Source: Actinospineispora acaciae DSM 45401
GTDB lineage: Bacteria; Actinomycetota; Actinomycetes; Mycobacteriales; Pseudonocardiaceae
Direction of reading: 5' to 3'
Length of the DNA stretch: 64,000 nucleotides
NCBI RefSeq assembly: GCF_000620785.1
Contig: NZ_JIAI01000007.1
Span: forward strand, 62,001-126,000
Of this stretch, positions 34,827-43,171 are shown one piece after another (the stretch's first letter is position 1; the number at the start of each line of letters is the position of its first letter). Under the pieces are notes generated by a model. That model was not told the origin of the DNA and made no database searches. It was given only the letters and a program-made list of their open reading frames with translations. The translations under genes and the position numbers were made by a program.

Positions 34827-35208
34827 CCGATCACAAGACGGCAGCCGCTTCGCGCCGGCCAACTCGTGATCGTGCACGCATCCACGCCGGCGACGGCCTC
34901 GGCGCAGGCCATGTTGGCCCACACGCCGTCCTCGAACGCGAGGTTCCTAGCGCGCCATGACCAGCCCTGGTCGGCTAGCACGCCTATCTGCGCTACATTA
35001 TAGCCATACCGAATATTATAGGTCACTCATTAGTTTCACATTGCACACGAGTATTCCCATTGTCCCCACTGTCGCCATTCGCAACAGTATTAGCTCTTCT
35101 TAATTTGCAGACACCACTTTCCATAACCCTCGCGGTTCGCAGTCGTTTGGCCCTATGTCCGCTGCTGGATGCAGTCAGGATGCAACGGAGACGAGAACTG
35201 GGGGATCC
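34827..35208. other. Intergenic region, turning AT-rich
   Basis: 382 bp between the LysR gene and a small secreted protein gene. The first 150 bp are GC-rich; a minus-strand open stretch there matches no family I recognise. From about 34985 to 35150 the sequence becomes unusually AT-rich for this genome. No RNA gene or clear repeat is seen. It could hold promoters for the following low-GC genes. Confidence 0.5.
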
Positions 35209-35571
35209 ATGAACATTCGCTCAGCTCGACAGATGCTCATAACGGTGGCAATTTCGGCGATTCCAGCCGCCGGTATAGCGTCGGTCGCGGTAGGCCACGC
35301 ATCCACGCCGACGACTATGGTCGCCGCGGCATCGTCAAAGGAATGCCGAGGCGACGACGCAAAGCAGTCAGCTCAGTGCGAGCAGCGATCCGAGGACCAA
35401 GACGAGTCTGGTTTCCCGACTCTGCCGGTACTCTCGGGAAGAAAGAACGGTCCGGCACCGGCACCCGAACAGCCCGGCACCTCAGTTTCTCCGGGGACGG
35501 ATGTTTCACCCACGACGGGCAGCAACAATAACATTTCGCCTAATGTTGCGCCGATCACTATTGGCCGTTAG
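35209..35571 (+). CDS. Small secreted hypothetical protein
   Basis: 120 residues from ATG 35209, with GGGGGATCC just before. A Sec signal (MLITVAISAIPAAGIASVAVG, cut near GHA-S) is followed by a short segment with two cysteines (KECRGDD, AQCEQRS) and a Pro/Thr/Ser/Asn-rich tail. GC content and codon use are lower than in flanking operons. No family recognised. Probably extracellular or wall-associated. Confidence 0.6.
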   Translation: MNIRSARQMLITVAISAIPAAGIASVAVGHASTPTTMVAAASSKECRGDDAKQSAQCEQRSEDQDESGFPTLPVLSGRKNGPAPAPEQPGTSVSPGTDVSPTTGSNNNISPNVAPITIGR

Positions 35572-35721
35572 TTCGCCCTGCCGAGCGTTTTACAGTCATC
35601 AACTTCGGCTCGTTCCGCGTCGCCGCCAAATAGCAGGCGATTGTCCTTGTTGGTTCTGTTGAACTCACTCCGCGCCGCGGCCGGGGTCGACGTTCACCTG
35701 CTGCACAGGGGAGTTCCTCGG

Positions 35722-36300
35722 ATGGCTCGACGTCTGGCAGGAAGCCTCAAGGCAACTTGTATGGCTCTCGCAGTCCTGGTGGCGGTCGTGTTCGGTGGTG
35801 ATGTCGCGCCTCCCGATGCGCGGACGCCCAGTGAGTTGCCGTTCGTCGAGCTCAGCGAGTCAAGCCCGGCGGCGGTTCACCATAGCGACGGTTCCTGGAC
35901 CATACCGGTCGTGGCTCCGGCAAGCGTGCGAGGCGGAGACAAGCGCCAACAACCAGTCGGTGTTTGCAAGGGCAGCGCGATCGACCCGGAGATTGTTGCC
36001 CGCAGCCCGGGTACGGCCGTGCACTTCGCCACGAAGTACTTCTGTACCGGCGTCGTCCAGTGGACGATCCGTACCGGGGTCACCAACTGGTATGACGAAA
36101 CTATCGATGGCCCGGTCCTCCCACACCCCGGCGGAGAGACGGTCGCACACGGTGTAGGCCAGCAGGCGTACGCAGAAGGGTTCTCTCCCCCATGCCGGAC
36201 CAACCAGAACAGCGGCTGGGAGCCGTGGGACGAATCGCAGTTCGGCAATGGGCATGCCAAGCACAGCGGGAAGCGGATCACCGTCGGTTGCCGCATGTGA
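35722..36300 (+). CDS. Secreted hypothetical protein
   Basis: 192 residues from ATG 35722, preferred over an in-frame TTG at 35641 because it directly precedes a signal peptide (MARRLAGSLKATCMALAVLVAVVFGG) and has GGGGAG upstream. The mature part contains four well-spaced cysteines (VCKGSAI, YFCTGVV, PPCRTN, GCRM) suggesting two disulfides, and Trp-rich segments. No family is recognised. Composition is below the regional GC average, as for the preceding gene. Confidence 0.6.
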   Translation: MARRLAGSLKATCMALAVLVAVVFGGDVAPPDARTPSELPFVELSESSPAAVHHSDGSWTIPVVAPASVRGGDKRQQPVGVCKGSAIDPEIVARSPGTAVHFATKYFCTGVVQWTIRTGVTNWYDETIDGPVLPHPGGETVAHGVGQQAYAEGFSPPCRTNQNSGWEPWDESQFGNGHAKHSGKRITVGCRM

Positions 36301-36325
36301 CCGGACACTCGGTACGCTCGGCAAT

Positions 36326-36529
36326 ATGGTCGACCTGAACGAGCCCGAGGGGCTGAGCGACGAAGAGCGCGTTGCTTGGCTACGCAAGATCGGCACCGAG
36401 CTCGTCGCCGAGACGGGCGAGTTTACCGGATCCGTCGAGCACTACAGGGAAGGCCAGAACCAGCCCGACTGGTTCGTGTGGTGGACCGAGGACCCCGCGG
36501 ACACCGACGATCAAGACCAGCGCTCCTGA
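36326..36529 (+). CDS. Small acidic hypothetical protein
   Basis: 67 residues from ATG 36326 (MVDLNEPEGLSDEERVAWL). Strongly acidic, with a Trp-rich end (PDWFVWWTEDPAD) and no signal peptide, so probably cytoplasmic. Starts 25 bp after the secreted hypothetical gene and may be co-transcribed with it. Function unknown. The short length leaves some doubt that it is real. Confidence 0.5.
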   Translation: MVDLNEPEGLSDEERVAWLRKIGTELVAETGEFTGSVEHYREGQNQPDWFVWWTEDPADTDDQDQRS

Positions 36530-36711
36530 GGGACTGTCGATCGCGGTCGAGACCGGTCACGGCCCGGACGTCGCGCACCGGCAGGCGGCCACGCCGATCG
36601 ACCTCTCGGTGTTCCGTCCCGGGGCCGGGAGGCGTCCGTGCGGTTCGATCGCGCCTGCGCGGGCGCGGGCCGGCGGATCCCGCGACCTCGTGATCGACGT
36701 CGACCGGCGCG

Positions 36712-37371
36712 TCAAGCGCCGGAGCCGGGAGCTGGACTCGCTGAAGAACCGGCTCGGAGTCGCGTGATCCTCGCCGGCGCGCGGACCGGCTCGTTGGCCA
36801 GGGGGACGCCGGCATCCAGGCGCCCGAGCATGGCGTCCAGCTCGTCGAGGTAGCGCTCGGCGCGCCCGGCGTCCAGGCGTGCTCGGGCCGCGTGGCGGGC
36901 GCCCAGCACGATGGCACTGAACAGCAGCACATCGGGGTCGTCGGGCTCGCGGTCGGTGGCGGCAGCGATCATCCCGGTGTACTGCTCGATCCCCCACGCG
37001 TCGCGCTCGCGCAGGATCGCCGCGATGGCGGGCACCGTCAGGGCCAGCTCCATGCGGACCTCCTCGATGTCGCGGGCCTCGTCGTCGAGGGAGGCGAACG
37101 AGTCCCGCAGCACGCCGCGCAGGGCCTGGAGCAGTGGCGTCCCCTCGGGCACCTCGGCCATCATGCGGCGCATCGCCGGTTCCACGTTGTCGAAGAGGAG
37201 CACGTCCTCCTTGGTGCCGAAGTACCGGAAGAAGGTGCTGCGGCTGACCTCGGCGGCCGCCGCGATGTCGTCCACCGTCGTCTCGGCGTATCCCCGGTCG
37301 CGGAACAGGCGCAGGGCATGACGCTGCAGCTCGGCGCGCGTGCGCCGCTTCTTCCGCTCCCGCAGGCTCAT
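36712..37371 (-). CDS. TetR-family transcriptional regulator
   Basis: 219 residues from ATG 37371. N-terminal HTH: TRAELQRHALRLFRDRGYAETTVDDIAAAAEVSRSTFFRYFGTKEDV is the full TetR DNA-binding unit. The C-terminal ligand domain (EVRMELALTVPAIAAILRER) resembles MftR/TetR-17-type domains. Divergent from a flavin monooxygenase gene, with a TGACACT/AGTGTCA inverted repeat in the 64-bp gap, so it probably represses that gene until an aromatic or antibiotic-like ligand binds. Confidence 0.88.
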   Translation of the reverse strand: MSLRERKKRRTRAELQRHALRLFRDRGYAETTVDDIAAAAEVSRSTFFRYFGTKEDVLLFDNVEPAMRRMMAEVPEGTPLLQALRGVLRDSFASLDDEARDIEEVRMELALTVPAIAAILRERDAWGIEQYTGMIAAATDREPDDPDVLLFSAIVLGARHAARARLDAGRAERYLDELDAMLGRLDAGVPLANEPVRAPARITRLRAGSSASPAPGSGA

Positions 37372-37396
37372 ACGACGATTGTGACACGCGGAACCT

Positions 37397-37435
37397 TTTG
37401 ACACTGAGTCTCATTTGAAGCGTAGTGTCAGTTCT
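37397..37435 (+). promoter_or_regulatory. Promoter and TetR operator of the flavin monooxygenase gene
   Basis: TTGACA (37397-37402) and TAGTGT (37423-37428) form -35/-10 boxes 20 nt apart. The inverted repeat TGACACT (37399-37405) / AGTGTCA (37424-37430) overlaps both boxes. A further GTGACAC lies at 37381-37387. The start codon is 7 nt after the -10, predicting a leaderless mRNA repressed by TetR binding. Confidence 0.55.
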
Positions 37436-38902
37436 ATGGATGACGCTGCGGGCAGGGGCGACCTGGATGTGATCGTCGCGGGCGCGGGGCCGACGGGCCT
37501 GATGCTGGCGTGTGAGCTGGCGCTGGCCGGCGTGGACGTACTGCTGGCCGACCAGATCGCCGAGCGCAGGGCGAACGAGGAACGAGCGGGCGGCATGCAC
37601 CCGCGCACCCTGGAGGTGTTGGACCAGCGCGGGCTGGCGGACCGGTTCGTCGAGCGGGGCCGCCCGATGCAGTTCGGCCACTTCTCCGGGCTGTGGCTGG
37701 ACTTCAGCGGCTTCCCGACCCGTTATCCGTACGGGCTCATGCTGTGGCAGCACCAGGCCGAGCTGCTCCTCGAGGAACGCGCGGCCGAGCTCGGTGTGCG
37801 GGTCCGCTGGTCCTCGCCGGTGACGGAGGTACGCCAGGACGACGACGGCGTCGAGGCCCTCGTCGGTGGCGAGCGGATCCGCGCGAGCTACCTGGTGGGC
37901 TGTGACGGTGGCCGGAGCACTGTCCGCCGGCTCGCCGGGATCGACTTCCCCGGCACCGACGCGACCCTGACCGCGATGCTGGGCGACGTCGAGCTGGTCG
38001 ATCCGCCGGACAGGATGTTGTTGTTCGAACGCCGCCAGCACGGCGACTTCACGGTGGTCGAGAACGAGAACGGCTGGTACCGGGTGGCGACCGGGGAACA
38101 CGACCACGTGACCGACCGGGACGCGCCGATGACGTTCGAGATCCTGCGGGACTCGATGCGCAAGATCGCCGGGACGGACTTCGGCATGCACAGCCCCCGC
38201 TGGGTGTCCCGGTTCAACGACACCGCACGGCTGGCGAGCCGGTACCGCGACGGACGCGTGCTCCTTGCCGGCGACGCGGCGCACATCCATTACCCGGCGG
38301 GCGGCCAGGGCATGAACACCGGCGTGCAGGACGCGGTCAACCTCGGCTGGAAGCTGGCCGCCGTGGTACACGGCCACGCCCCCGGCGACCTGCTGGACAC
38401 CTATGAGGCGGAGCGGCGCCCGGTCGCCGAACGGGTGCTGCACAACACCCGCGCGCAGACCGCGCTCACCCGCCCGGGCCCTCACGTGGACGCGTTGCGG
38501 GACATCATGACCGGGCTGATCGAGCAGCCCGGCGTCAACGCGTCACTGGGCGGCATGATCTCCGGGCTGGACATCCACTACCCCGCCGGCGACGGCCATC
38601 CGCTGATCGGCCGCCGCGTCCCCGACCTGGATGTGACGACCGAGTCCGGCCCGACCCGGGTGTACGAGCTGCTCCACCCCGGCCGCCCGGTCCTGCTCGA
38701 CCTTGGCGCGGGCGTCTCGGCGCCGGGCGGCTGGGTGGACGTGGTCACGGCCCGGTGCGACGCCGGCGAATGGGCGGTTCCGGTGCTGGGCCCGGTGCCC
38801 GCGGTGGGTGCGATGCTGATCAGGCCGGACGGGTACGTGGCCTGGACCGACGGTTCCGCGGAGCCGCCCGCCCTCACGCCCCGAAGAACGGATCGTCGAT
38901 GA
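37436..38902 (+). CDS. FAD-dependent aromatic monooxygenase (PheA/TfdB / Rox-like)
   Basis: 488 residues from ATG 37436. Class A flavoprotein monooxygenase motifs: GAGPTGLMLACELALAG (FAD ADP-binding), YLVGCDGGRSTVR (the DG motif for FAD/NADPH), and RVLLAGDAAHIHYPAGGQGMNTGVQDA (GD motif). The C-terminus is a thioredoxin-like domain common to phenol hydroxylase and rifampin monooxygenase. It inserts oxygen into phenolic compounds and could act in antibiotic modification or aromatic catabolism. TetR control is indicated by the shared promoter. Its end overlaps the convergent HD-SnoaL gene by 29 nt. Confidence 0.88.
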   Translation: MDDAAGRGDLDVIVAGAGPTGLMLACELALAGVDVLLADQIAERRANEERAGGMHPRTLEVLDQRGLADRFVERGRPMQFGHFSGLWLDFSGFPTRYPYGLMLWQHQAELLLEERAAELGVRVRWSSPVTEVRQDDDGVEALVGGERIRASYLVGCDGGRSTVRRLAGIDFPGTDATLTAMLGDVELVDPPDRMLLFERRQHGDFTVVENENGWYRVATGEHDHVTDRDAPMTFEILRDSMRKIAGTDFGMHSPRWVSRFNDTARLASRYRDGRVLLAGDAAHIHYPAGGQGMNTGVQDAVNLGWKLAAVVHGHAPGDLLDTYEAERRPVAERVLHNTRAQTALTRPGPHVDALRDIMTGLIEQPGVNASLGGMISGLDIHYPAGDGHPLIGRRVPDLDVTTESGPTRVYELLHPGRPVLLDLGAGVSAPGGWVDVVTARCDAGEWAVPVLGPVPAVGAMLIRPDGYVAWTDGSAEPPALTPRRTDRR

Positions 38903-39917
38903 CGTAGCGCCACCGCCCGTCCGGCTGGCGGCGCAACACCTCGGTGGTCGTGGTCTCGAGCGGCTCGTCGGCCACCCCCGTGGCGGTGGCGTCGTTCGAC
39001 ACCAGGGCCAGGTCGCCGACGACGTGCACCTTCACCGGGTCCAGGGTGATGCGCGCCCCGGCCGCGACATAGGAGGCCAGGCCGTCCCGGATCGCGGCGC
39101 CGCCGGTCGCGCGAGCCCCCGGCCGGGGCACGAAGACCGCCTCCGGCTCGTACAGCGACACCAACCCGTCCAGGTCCCCGGCGGCGAGGTGCCGCACGAA
39201 CAGCTCGCCCAGGCGCTCGGGGGCGGTGGCGTCCGCCGAGTCGCGGCCGGCGGCGGGCCGGTCGCCCCAGCCGTTGCGCGCGATCAGCTCGCGCCACTCC
39301 GGCATCGTCCCGACCGGCACGCACGGGCGCAGGAGGTGGCCGGGGAACGTCGACGGATCCGCCTTGCCGGGGTTCCGGGCGGCCTGCGCCACTATCGCGT
39401 CGGTCAGGGCGTAGCCGATGTCGGCGCGCGGCAGCACCGCGTGCACCCGCTCGACCAGCTCGTCGGGCAGCTGGTCGCGGTCCATCCCGAGCACGTCGGC
39501 GCCCGTCCCGGCGTGGGTCAGGGCGATCTCGGGGCGTTTGCGGCCGGCGATCCCGACCGAGGTGTGCAGCGCGATCGCGTCCCACACGATCTCGACCCGC
39601 CGCTCGTCCACGCCTCGGTCACGCAGGAACTCGGCGGCCAGGTCCGCGCCGTCGACCTCGAAGCGCTGGTCGCCGTTGCCCCGCTCGCTCAGCCCCATGT
39701 CGTGCAGGACGCAGCCCAGGAACAGCAGCTCGTCGTCGTAGTCCGCCGGCCCCAGCCCCCGTCGCCCGGCCAGTTCGCGGGCGTACACGTAGCTGCGGAC
39801 GCTGTGGTGGAACACGAACGCCGGCACGCCGGCCTCGGCGAACCGGTACGCCTCCACGGCCAGCCCGGTCCGGGGAAGCCGCAGGTCGGCGTAGTAGGCG
39901 GGAAGATCATCGGTCAT
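38874..39917 (-). CDS. HD-domain phosphohydrolase fused to SnoaL/NTF2-like domain
   Basis: 347 residues from ATG 39917. Residues 1-~220 form an HD hydrolase like the cyanamide hydratase/HD-superfamily proteins: His37/38 in VFHHSVRSYVYA, the His72-Asp73 pair in CVLHDMGLSE, and HTSVGIAGRKRPEIALTHAG. Residues ~232-347 are an NTF2-like (SnoaL/ketosteroid isomerase) domain (FVRHLAAGDLDGLVSLYEPEAVFV ... GALVSNDATATG type). The two are normally separate proteins. A metal-dependent hydrolase coupled to a small-molecule-binding cup is suggested. Divergent from a GlxA-type regulator that may control it. Confidence 0.82.
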   Translation of the reverse strand: MTDDLPAYYADLRLPRTGLAVEAYRFAEAGVPAFVFHHSVRSYVYARELAGRRGLGPADYDDELLFLGCVLHDMGLSERGNGDQRFEVDGADLAAEFLRDRGVDERRVEIVWDAIALHTSVGIAGRKRPEIALTHAGTGADVLGMDRDQLPDELVERVHAVLPRADIGYALTDAIVAQAARNPGKADPSTFPGHLLRPCVPVGTMPEWRELIARNGWGDRPAAGRDSADATAPERLGELFVRHLAAGDLDGLVSLYEPEAVFVPRPGARATGGAAIRDGLASYVAAGARITLDPVKVHVVGDLALVSNDATATGVADEPLETTTTEVLRRQPDGRWRYVIDDPFFGA

Positions 39918-40017
39918 GGTGAGGCACTCCCTGGCGTGAGACGGCGTGCCCCGATCCTGCTGTCCCGCCCGAGCCTCAGCCAGTGGCCACAATGCCAGTA
40001 TCCACTAAGATCTGGCC

Positions 40018-41031
40018 ATGACGACGATCGCGGTGCTCGCGCTCGACGGCGTGGTCGGTTTCGAGCTCACCGTCCCCGGCATGGTCTTCGGGACCGCCAA
40101 CGCCGTCACCGGCTCGCCGCGCTACGAGGTCCGTGTCGTCGCGCCGGGCGGCGGCGTGAGCACCGACGCGCGCCTGGACGGCTTCCGGATCCACACGCCC
40201 TGGGGCCTGGACGCCCTGGCCGGGGCCGACACCGTCATCGTCCCCGGTCACGCCGGTTTCCTCGCCGAACCGCCCGGCGCCGTGCTGGACGCGCTGCGCG
40301 AGGCCGCCGGGCGCGGCGCGCGGATCGCGTCGGTCTGCATCGGCGCGTTCACCCTCGCCGCGACCGGCCTGCTCGACGGGCATCGCGCCACCACGCACTG
40401 GCAGCACGCGGAGGAGCTCGCCCGCCGCCACCCGCGCATCGACGTCGATGCCTCGGTGCTGTTCATCGACAACGGGAGCCTGCTCACCTCGGCGGGCGTC
40501 GCCGCCGGCCTCGACCTGTGCCTGCACCTGCTGCGCGGCGACGTCGGCAGCACCCTCGCCGCCGCCACCGCTCGACGCATCGTCATGCCGCCGCAACGCG
40601 ACGGCGGCCAGGCGCAGTTCATCGAGCACCCCGACCCGGACGGCCAGGACACGCCCCTTCGCCACATCCTGGAGTGGATGGAGTCGAACCTCTCCCGCCC
40701 GCTGACCCTGCACGACATCGCCCGGCACACCAGGACCAGCGTCCGCGGCCTGAACCGGCACTTCCGCGCGCAGATCGGCACCACACCGCTGCAATGGCTG
40801 CTGCGAGCCCGCACCAACCGCGCTCAGGAGCTGCTGGAAACCACCACGCTGTCCATCGACCGCATCGCCGAGGAGACCGGGTTCAACACGGCGAACACGC
40901 TGCGCTATCACTTCACCCGCCGCACCGGCACCTCCCCGCACGCCTACCGCACCGCGTTCCACTCCCCGGTCAACCAGCCCCCACCCAGGGACCCAGACCG
41001 CCGACCCGCTCCGGGCGGATCCGGACGATGA
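40018..41031 (+). CDS. GlxA-family AraC-type transcriptional regulator
   Basis: 337 residues from ATG 40018. N-terminal DJ-1/PfpI-like domain, with Cys in IASVCIGAFTLAATGLLDG at the nucleophile-elbow position, then a C-terminal AraC double HTH (LHDIARHTRTSVRGLNRHFRAQIG and IDRIAEETGFNTANTLRYHF). The -10 box TAAGAT (40006-40011) ends 6 nt before the ATG, so the transcript is probably leaderless. Divergent from the HD-SnoaL gene, its likely target. Overlaps the convergent PPOX-type gene by 62 nt. Confidence 0.9.
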   Translation: MTTIAVLALDGVVGFELTVPGMVFGTANAVTGSPRYEVRVVAPGGGVSTDARLDGFRIHTPWGLDALAGADTVIVPGHAGFLAEPPGAVLDALREAAGRGARIASVCIGAFTLAATGLLDGHRATTHWQHAEELARRHPRIDVDASVLFIDNGSLLTSAGVAAGLDLCLHLLRGDVGSTLAAATARRIVMPPQRDGGQAQFIEHPDPDGQDTPLRHILEWMESNLSRPLTLHDIARHTRTSVRGLNRHFRAQIGTTPLQWLLRARTNRAQELLETTTLSIDRIAEETGFNTANTLRYHFTRRTGTSPHAYRTAFHSPVNQPPPRDPDRRPAPGGSGR

Positions 41032-41428
41032 CCGCCGTGCGCGAGCCCCTGTTCGGCAGCGGGTACGCCTCGGTGCCCAGGTAGCGGCGCGCGAGCCGGT
41101 CCATCAGCCGGGTGAACCGATCCGCGATGCCCGGCCCGTCGATGGTCGCCCTCCCCCGGACCGTCAGGAACCGCACCAGGCCGTTGTCCGCCCGACACGT
41201 GTCCTGGACGATCACCGCCGCGACCGGGTCGCGTCGCAGGTTCTGGACCTTCCGGCGCCACCCTTCGGCACCGAACACGATGTCGTCGCCGTCCAGCTCG
41301 ACCCAGACCAGCGAGACCTGGGGCGTGCCGTCGGGGTTCGTCGTGACGACGGTGGCGTGCAGGTCCCGCTCGAACAGCCGGCGGGCGGACGGCGGCAGCA
41401 CCTGTCGGTCGGGTACGGATCGGGTCAT
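40970..41428 (-). CDS. PPOX-class (split-barrel) flavin/F420-dependent oxidoreductase
   Basis: 152 residues from ATG 41428. Pyridoxamine-oxidase-like split barrel: ARRLFERDLHATVVTTNPDGTPQVSLVWVELDGDDIVFGAEGWRRKVQNL with RDPVAAVIVQD and a C-terminal IRIRPER-type strand. Such small actinobacterial proteins bind F420, FMN or heme. The size and the HATVVT/NLRRDP pattern favour the F420-type group, but cofactor choice is uncertain. Divergent from an HxlR-type regulator at 41510. Confidence 0.85.
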   Translation of the reverse strand: MTRSVPDRQVLPPSARRLFERDLHATVVTTNPDGTPQVSLVWVELDGDDIVFGAEGWRRKVQNLRRDPVAAVIVQDTCRADNGLVRFLTVRGRATIDGPGIADRFTRLMDRLARRYLGTEAYPLPNRGSRTAVIVRIRPERVGGLGPWVGAG

Positions 41429-41483
41429 CGTCGGTGGCTCCCTCGGTCGCGTTGGCGTTCCCGGCCGACGGTAGGCCGGCGTA

Positions 41484-41500
41484 GGTAACCGAGAGGTACC
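41484..41500. promoter_or_regulatory. Tandem GGTAACC/GGTACC sites before HxlR gene
   Basis: GGTAACC (41484-41490) and GGTACC (41495-41500), 11 bp apart (one helical turn), lie in the 81-bp gap between divergent PPOX and HxlR genes. The second site overlaps the -10 box TACCTT (41497-41502), 7 nt before the GTG start, so HxlR autoregulation is plausible. Confidence 0.45.
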
Positions 41501-41509
41501 TTGGGAACC

Positions 41510-41875
41510 GTGGGAGACTTTGAGGGCGCGGGCGACGTGTTCCTGGCGGACTGCCCGGCCCGGCTGGCCATCGAGCTCATCGCCGACAAGTGGTCGGTCG
41601 TGGTGCTCTACGGGCTGAGCCGAGGCCCGCGCCGGCACGGCGAGCTCCTCGAGCTGATCGGCGGCGTCTCGAAGAAGATGCTCACCCAGACGCTGCGTCG
41701 GCTCCACGGCCACGGCCTGGTCACCAGGACCGCCTATCCCGACGTGCCGCCGCGCGTGGAGTACGACCTCACGGCGCTCGGCCGCACCCTGATCGACCCC
41801 ATCGCTAGCCTCACCGCCTGGGCCGAGGCCAACGGCGCGGCGGTGCTCGAGGCGGGCGGCGGCGCACGCGCCTGA
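41510..41875 (+). CDS. HxlR-family winged-helix regulator
   Basis: 121 residues from GTG 41510; TTG 41501 is less likely because TACCTT ends 7 nt before the GTG, giving a leaderless start. HxlR signature: CPARLAIELIADKWSVVVLYGLSRGPRRHGELLELIGGVSKKMLTQTLRRLHGHGLV, with the N-terminal Cys used as a redox or electrophile sensor in many members, and a wing PRVEYDLTALGRTL. Likely controls the divergent PPOX-type oxidoreductase. Confidence 0.88.
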   Translation: MGDFEGAGDVFLADCPARLAIELIADKWSVVVLYGLSRGPRRHGELLELIGGVSKKMLTQTLRRLHGHGLVTRTAYPDVPPRVEYDLTALGRTLIDPIASLTAWAEANGAAVLEAGGGARA

Positions 41876-41941
41876 AGAACGGCGTGAACGCTCGACGATA
41901 TCGATATAAGCTATCCCACTCTTGGCTGACGTGGAGATGGC

Positions 41942-43171
41942 ATGGGACGGTCGGCAGGTCTCGCGGCGGTGATCGTGGCCATCGGGCTGGTGATGACGTC
42001 GGCGTGCGGTTCGCCGGCCGCGCCGCCGGCTCCCGCCGAGCACCCGCCGCCGCACGCGGCCACCCTGCGCCCGCTGATCGAGCGGGTGATGAGGGAGAAC
42101 GCCATCCCGGGTGCCGTCGTGCTGGTCAGGTCGCCGGGCCAGGGTGACTGGCTGGCGGCGTTCGGCTCCCGGGTGGTCGGCCGCGACGAGCCCATGTCGA
42201 CCGAGGACCACTTCCGGGTCGGCAGCAACACCAAGACAATGACCTCGACGGTGATCCTGCAGTTGGCGCAGGAGGGCAGGCTCCGCCTCGACGACCCGGT
42301 CTCGAAGTACCGCCCCGAGGTCCCGAACGGTGACAAGATCACCATCGCGCAGCTCTCCGACATGCGCAGCGGGCTCTACAGCTACACCTTCGACACAGGG
42401 TTCAACGAGTCCCTGGACCGCGACCCCGGCAAGGTCTGGACCCCTGAAGAACTGCTGGCGATCGCCTTCGCCCACCCGGTGAACTTCGCGCCGGGACAGA
42501 GGTTCGACTACTGCAACACCAACACCATCCTGCTGGGCCTGATCATCGAGCGGCTCACCGGCATGCCGGCCGCACGGGCCTTCCAACAGCGGATCTTCAC
42601 CCCGCTCGGCCTGACGCACACCTCGCTGCCGGCGGGCACGGACGCCTCGCTCCCCGACCCCCATCCGCGCGGCTACTCGTTCGGCACCAACGTCTCCACC
42701 ATCGACACCTACGCCCTCCCGCCTGCCCAACGGGCCGAGGCGCTCGCGGGCACGCTGAAGCCGAACGACGACACCGACGCCAGCCCGTCCTGGGCGTGGA
42801 CGGCCGGAGGCGCGATCTCGACGGTCGGTGACCTGGCCGTCTACGTCAGGGCGCTGGTGGGCGGCGGACTGCTGAACGAGCAGACCCAGAAGCTGCGCCT
42901 CGACAGCATCCAGCCCACCGACCCCGCCCAGCCCGCCGCCGCGGGCTACGGGCTGGGCATCGCCCGGTTCGGCCCGCTGATCGGCCACGACGGGCAGATC
43001 CCCGGGTTCATGACCTTCATGGGCCACGACCCGACGACCGCGCGCACCGTCGTCATCGCCACCAACCTCGCCGCCGTGCCCTCCGGAGAAGGATCGGCGC
43101 TGACGTTGCTCAAGGCCATGCTGCCGGTCCTCTACCCGGCCGCGCCGGGCTCGACCACACCCACCCGCTGA
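41942..43171 (+). CDS. Serine hydrolase lipoprotein (class C beta-lactamase/DD-peptidase family)
   Basis: 409 residues from ATG 41942, with GTGGAGATGG upstream. A lipobox ends at Cys22 (VMTSAC). Penicillin-binding-like motifs are intact: SNTK at 95-98 (catalytic Ser and Lys), DYCN as the YxN motif, and GHDG as the third (HxG) motif. The family covers D-Ala-D-Ala carboxypeptidases, esterases and beta-lactamases. Without close homology data the substrate cannot be chosen. Anchored outside the membrane. The 3' end overlaps the convergent MHS transporter gene by 40 nt. Confidence 0.87.
   Translation: MGRSAGLAAVIVAIGLVMTSACGSPAAPPAPAEHPPPHAATLRPLIERVMRENAIPGAVVLVRSPGQGDWLAAFGSRVVGRDEPMSTEDHFRVGSNTKTMTSTVILQLAQEGRLRLDDPVSKYRPEVPNGDKITIAQLSDMRSGLYSYTFDTGFNESLDRDPGKVWTPEELLAIAFAHPVNFAPGQRFDYCNTNTILLGLIIERLTGMPAARAFQQRIFTPLGLTHTSLPAGTDASLPDPHPRGYSFGTNVSTIDTYALPPAQRAEALAGTLKPNDDTDASPSWAWTAGGAISTVGDLAVYVRALVGGGLLNEQTQKLRLDSIQPTDPAQPAAAGYGLGIARFGPLIGHDGQIPGFMTFMGHDPTTARTVVIATNLAAVPSGEGSALTLLKAMLPVLYPAAPGSTTPTR

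Noticed and set aside
34742-35026. Minus-strand 94-residue frame after the LysR gene
   Set aside because: It overlaps the end of the LysR gene antisense, has no ribosome site and no family resemblance.
36372-36767. Plus-strand 131-residue frame overlapping the TetR 3' end
   Set aside because: It overlaps the small acidic gene in another frame and the TetR gene antisense. A basic C-terminal stretch (RRVKRRSRELDSLKNRL) is suggestive but not enough.
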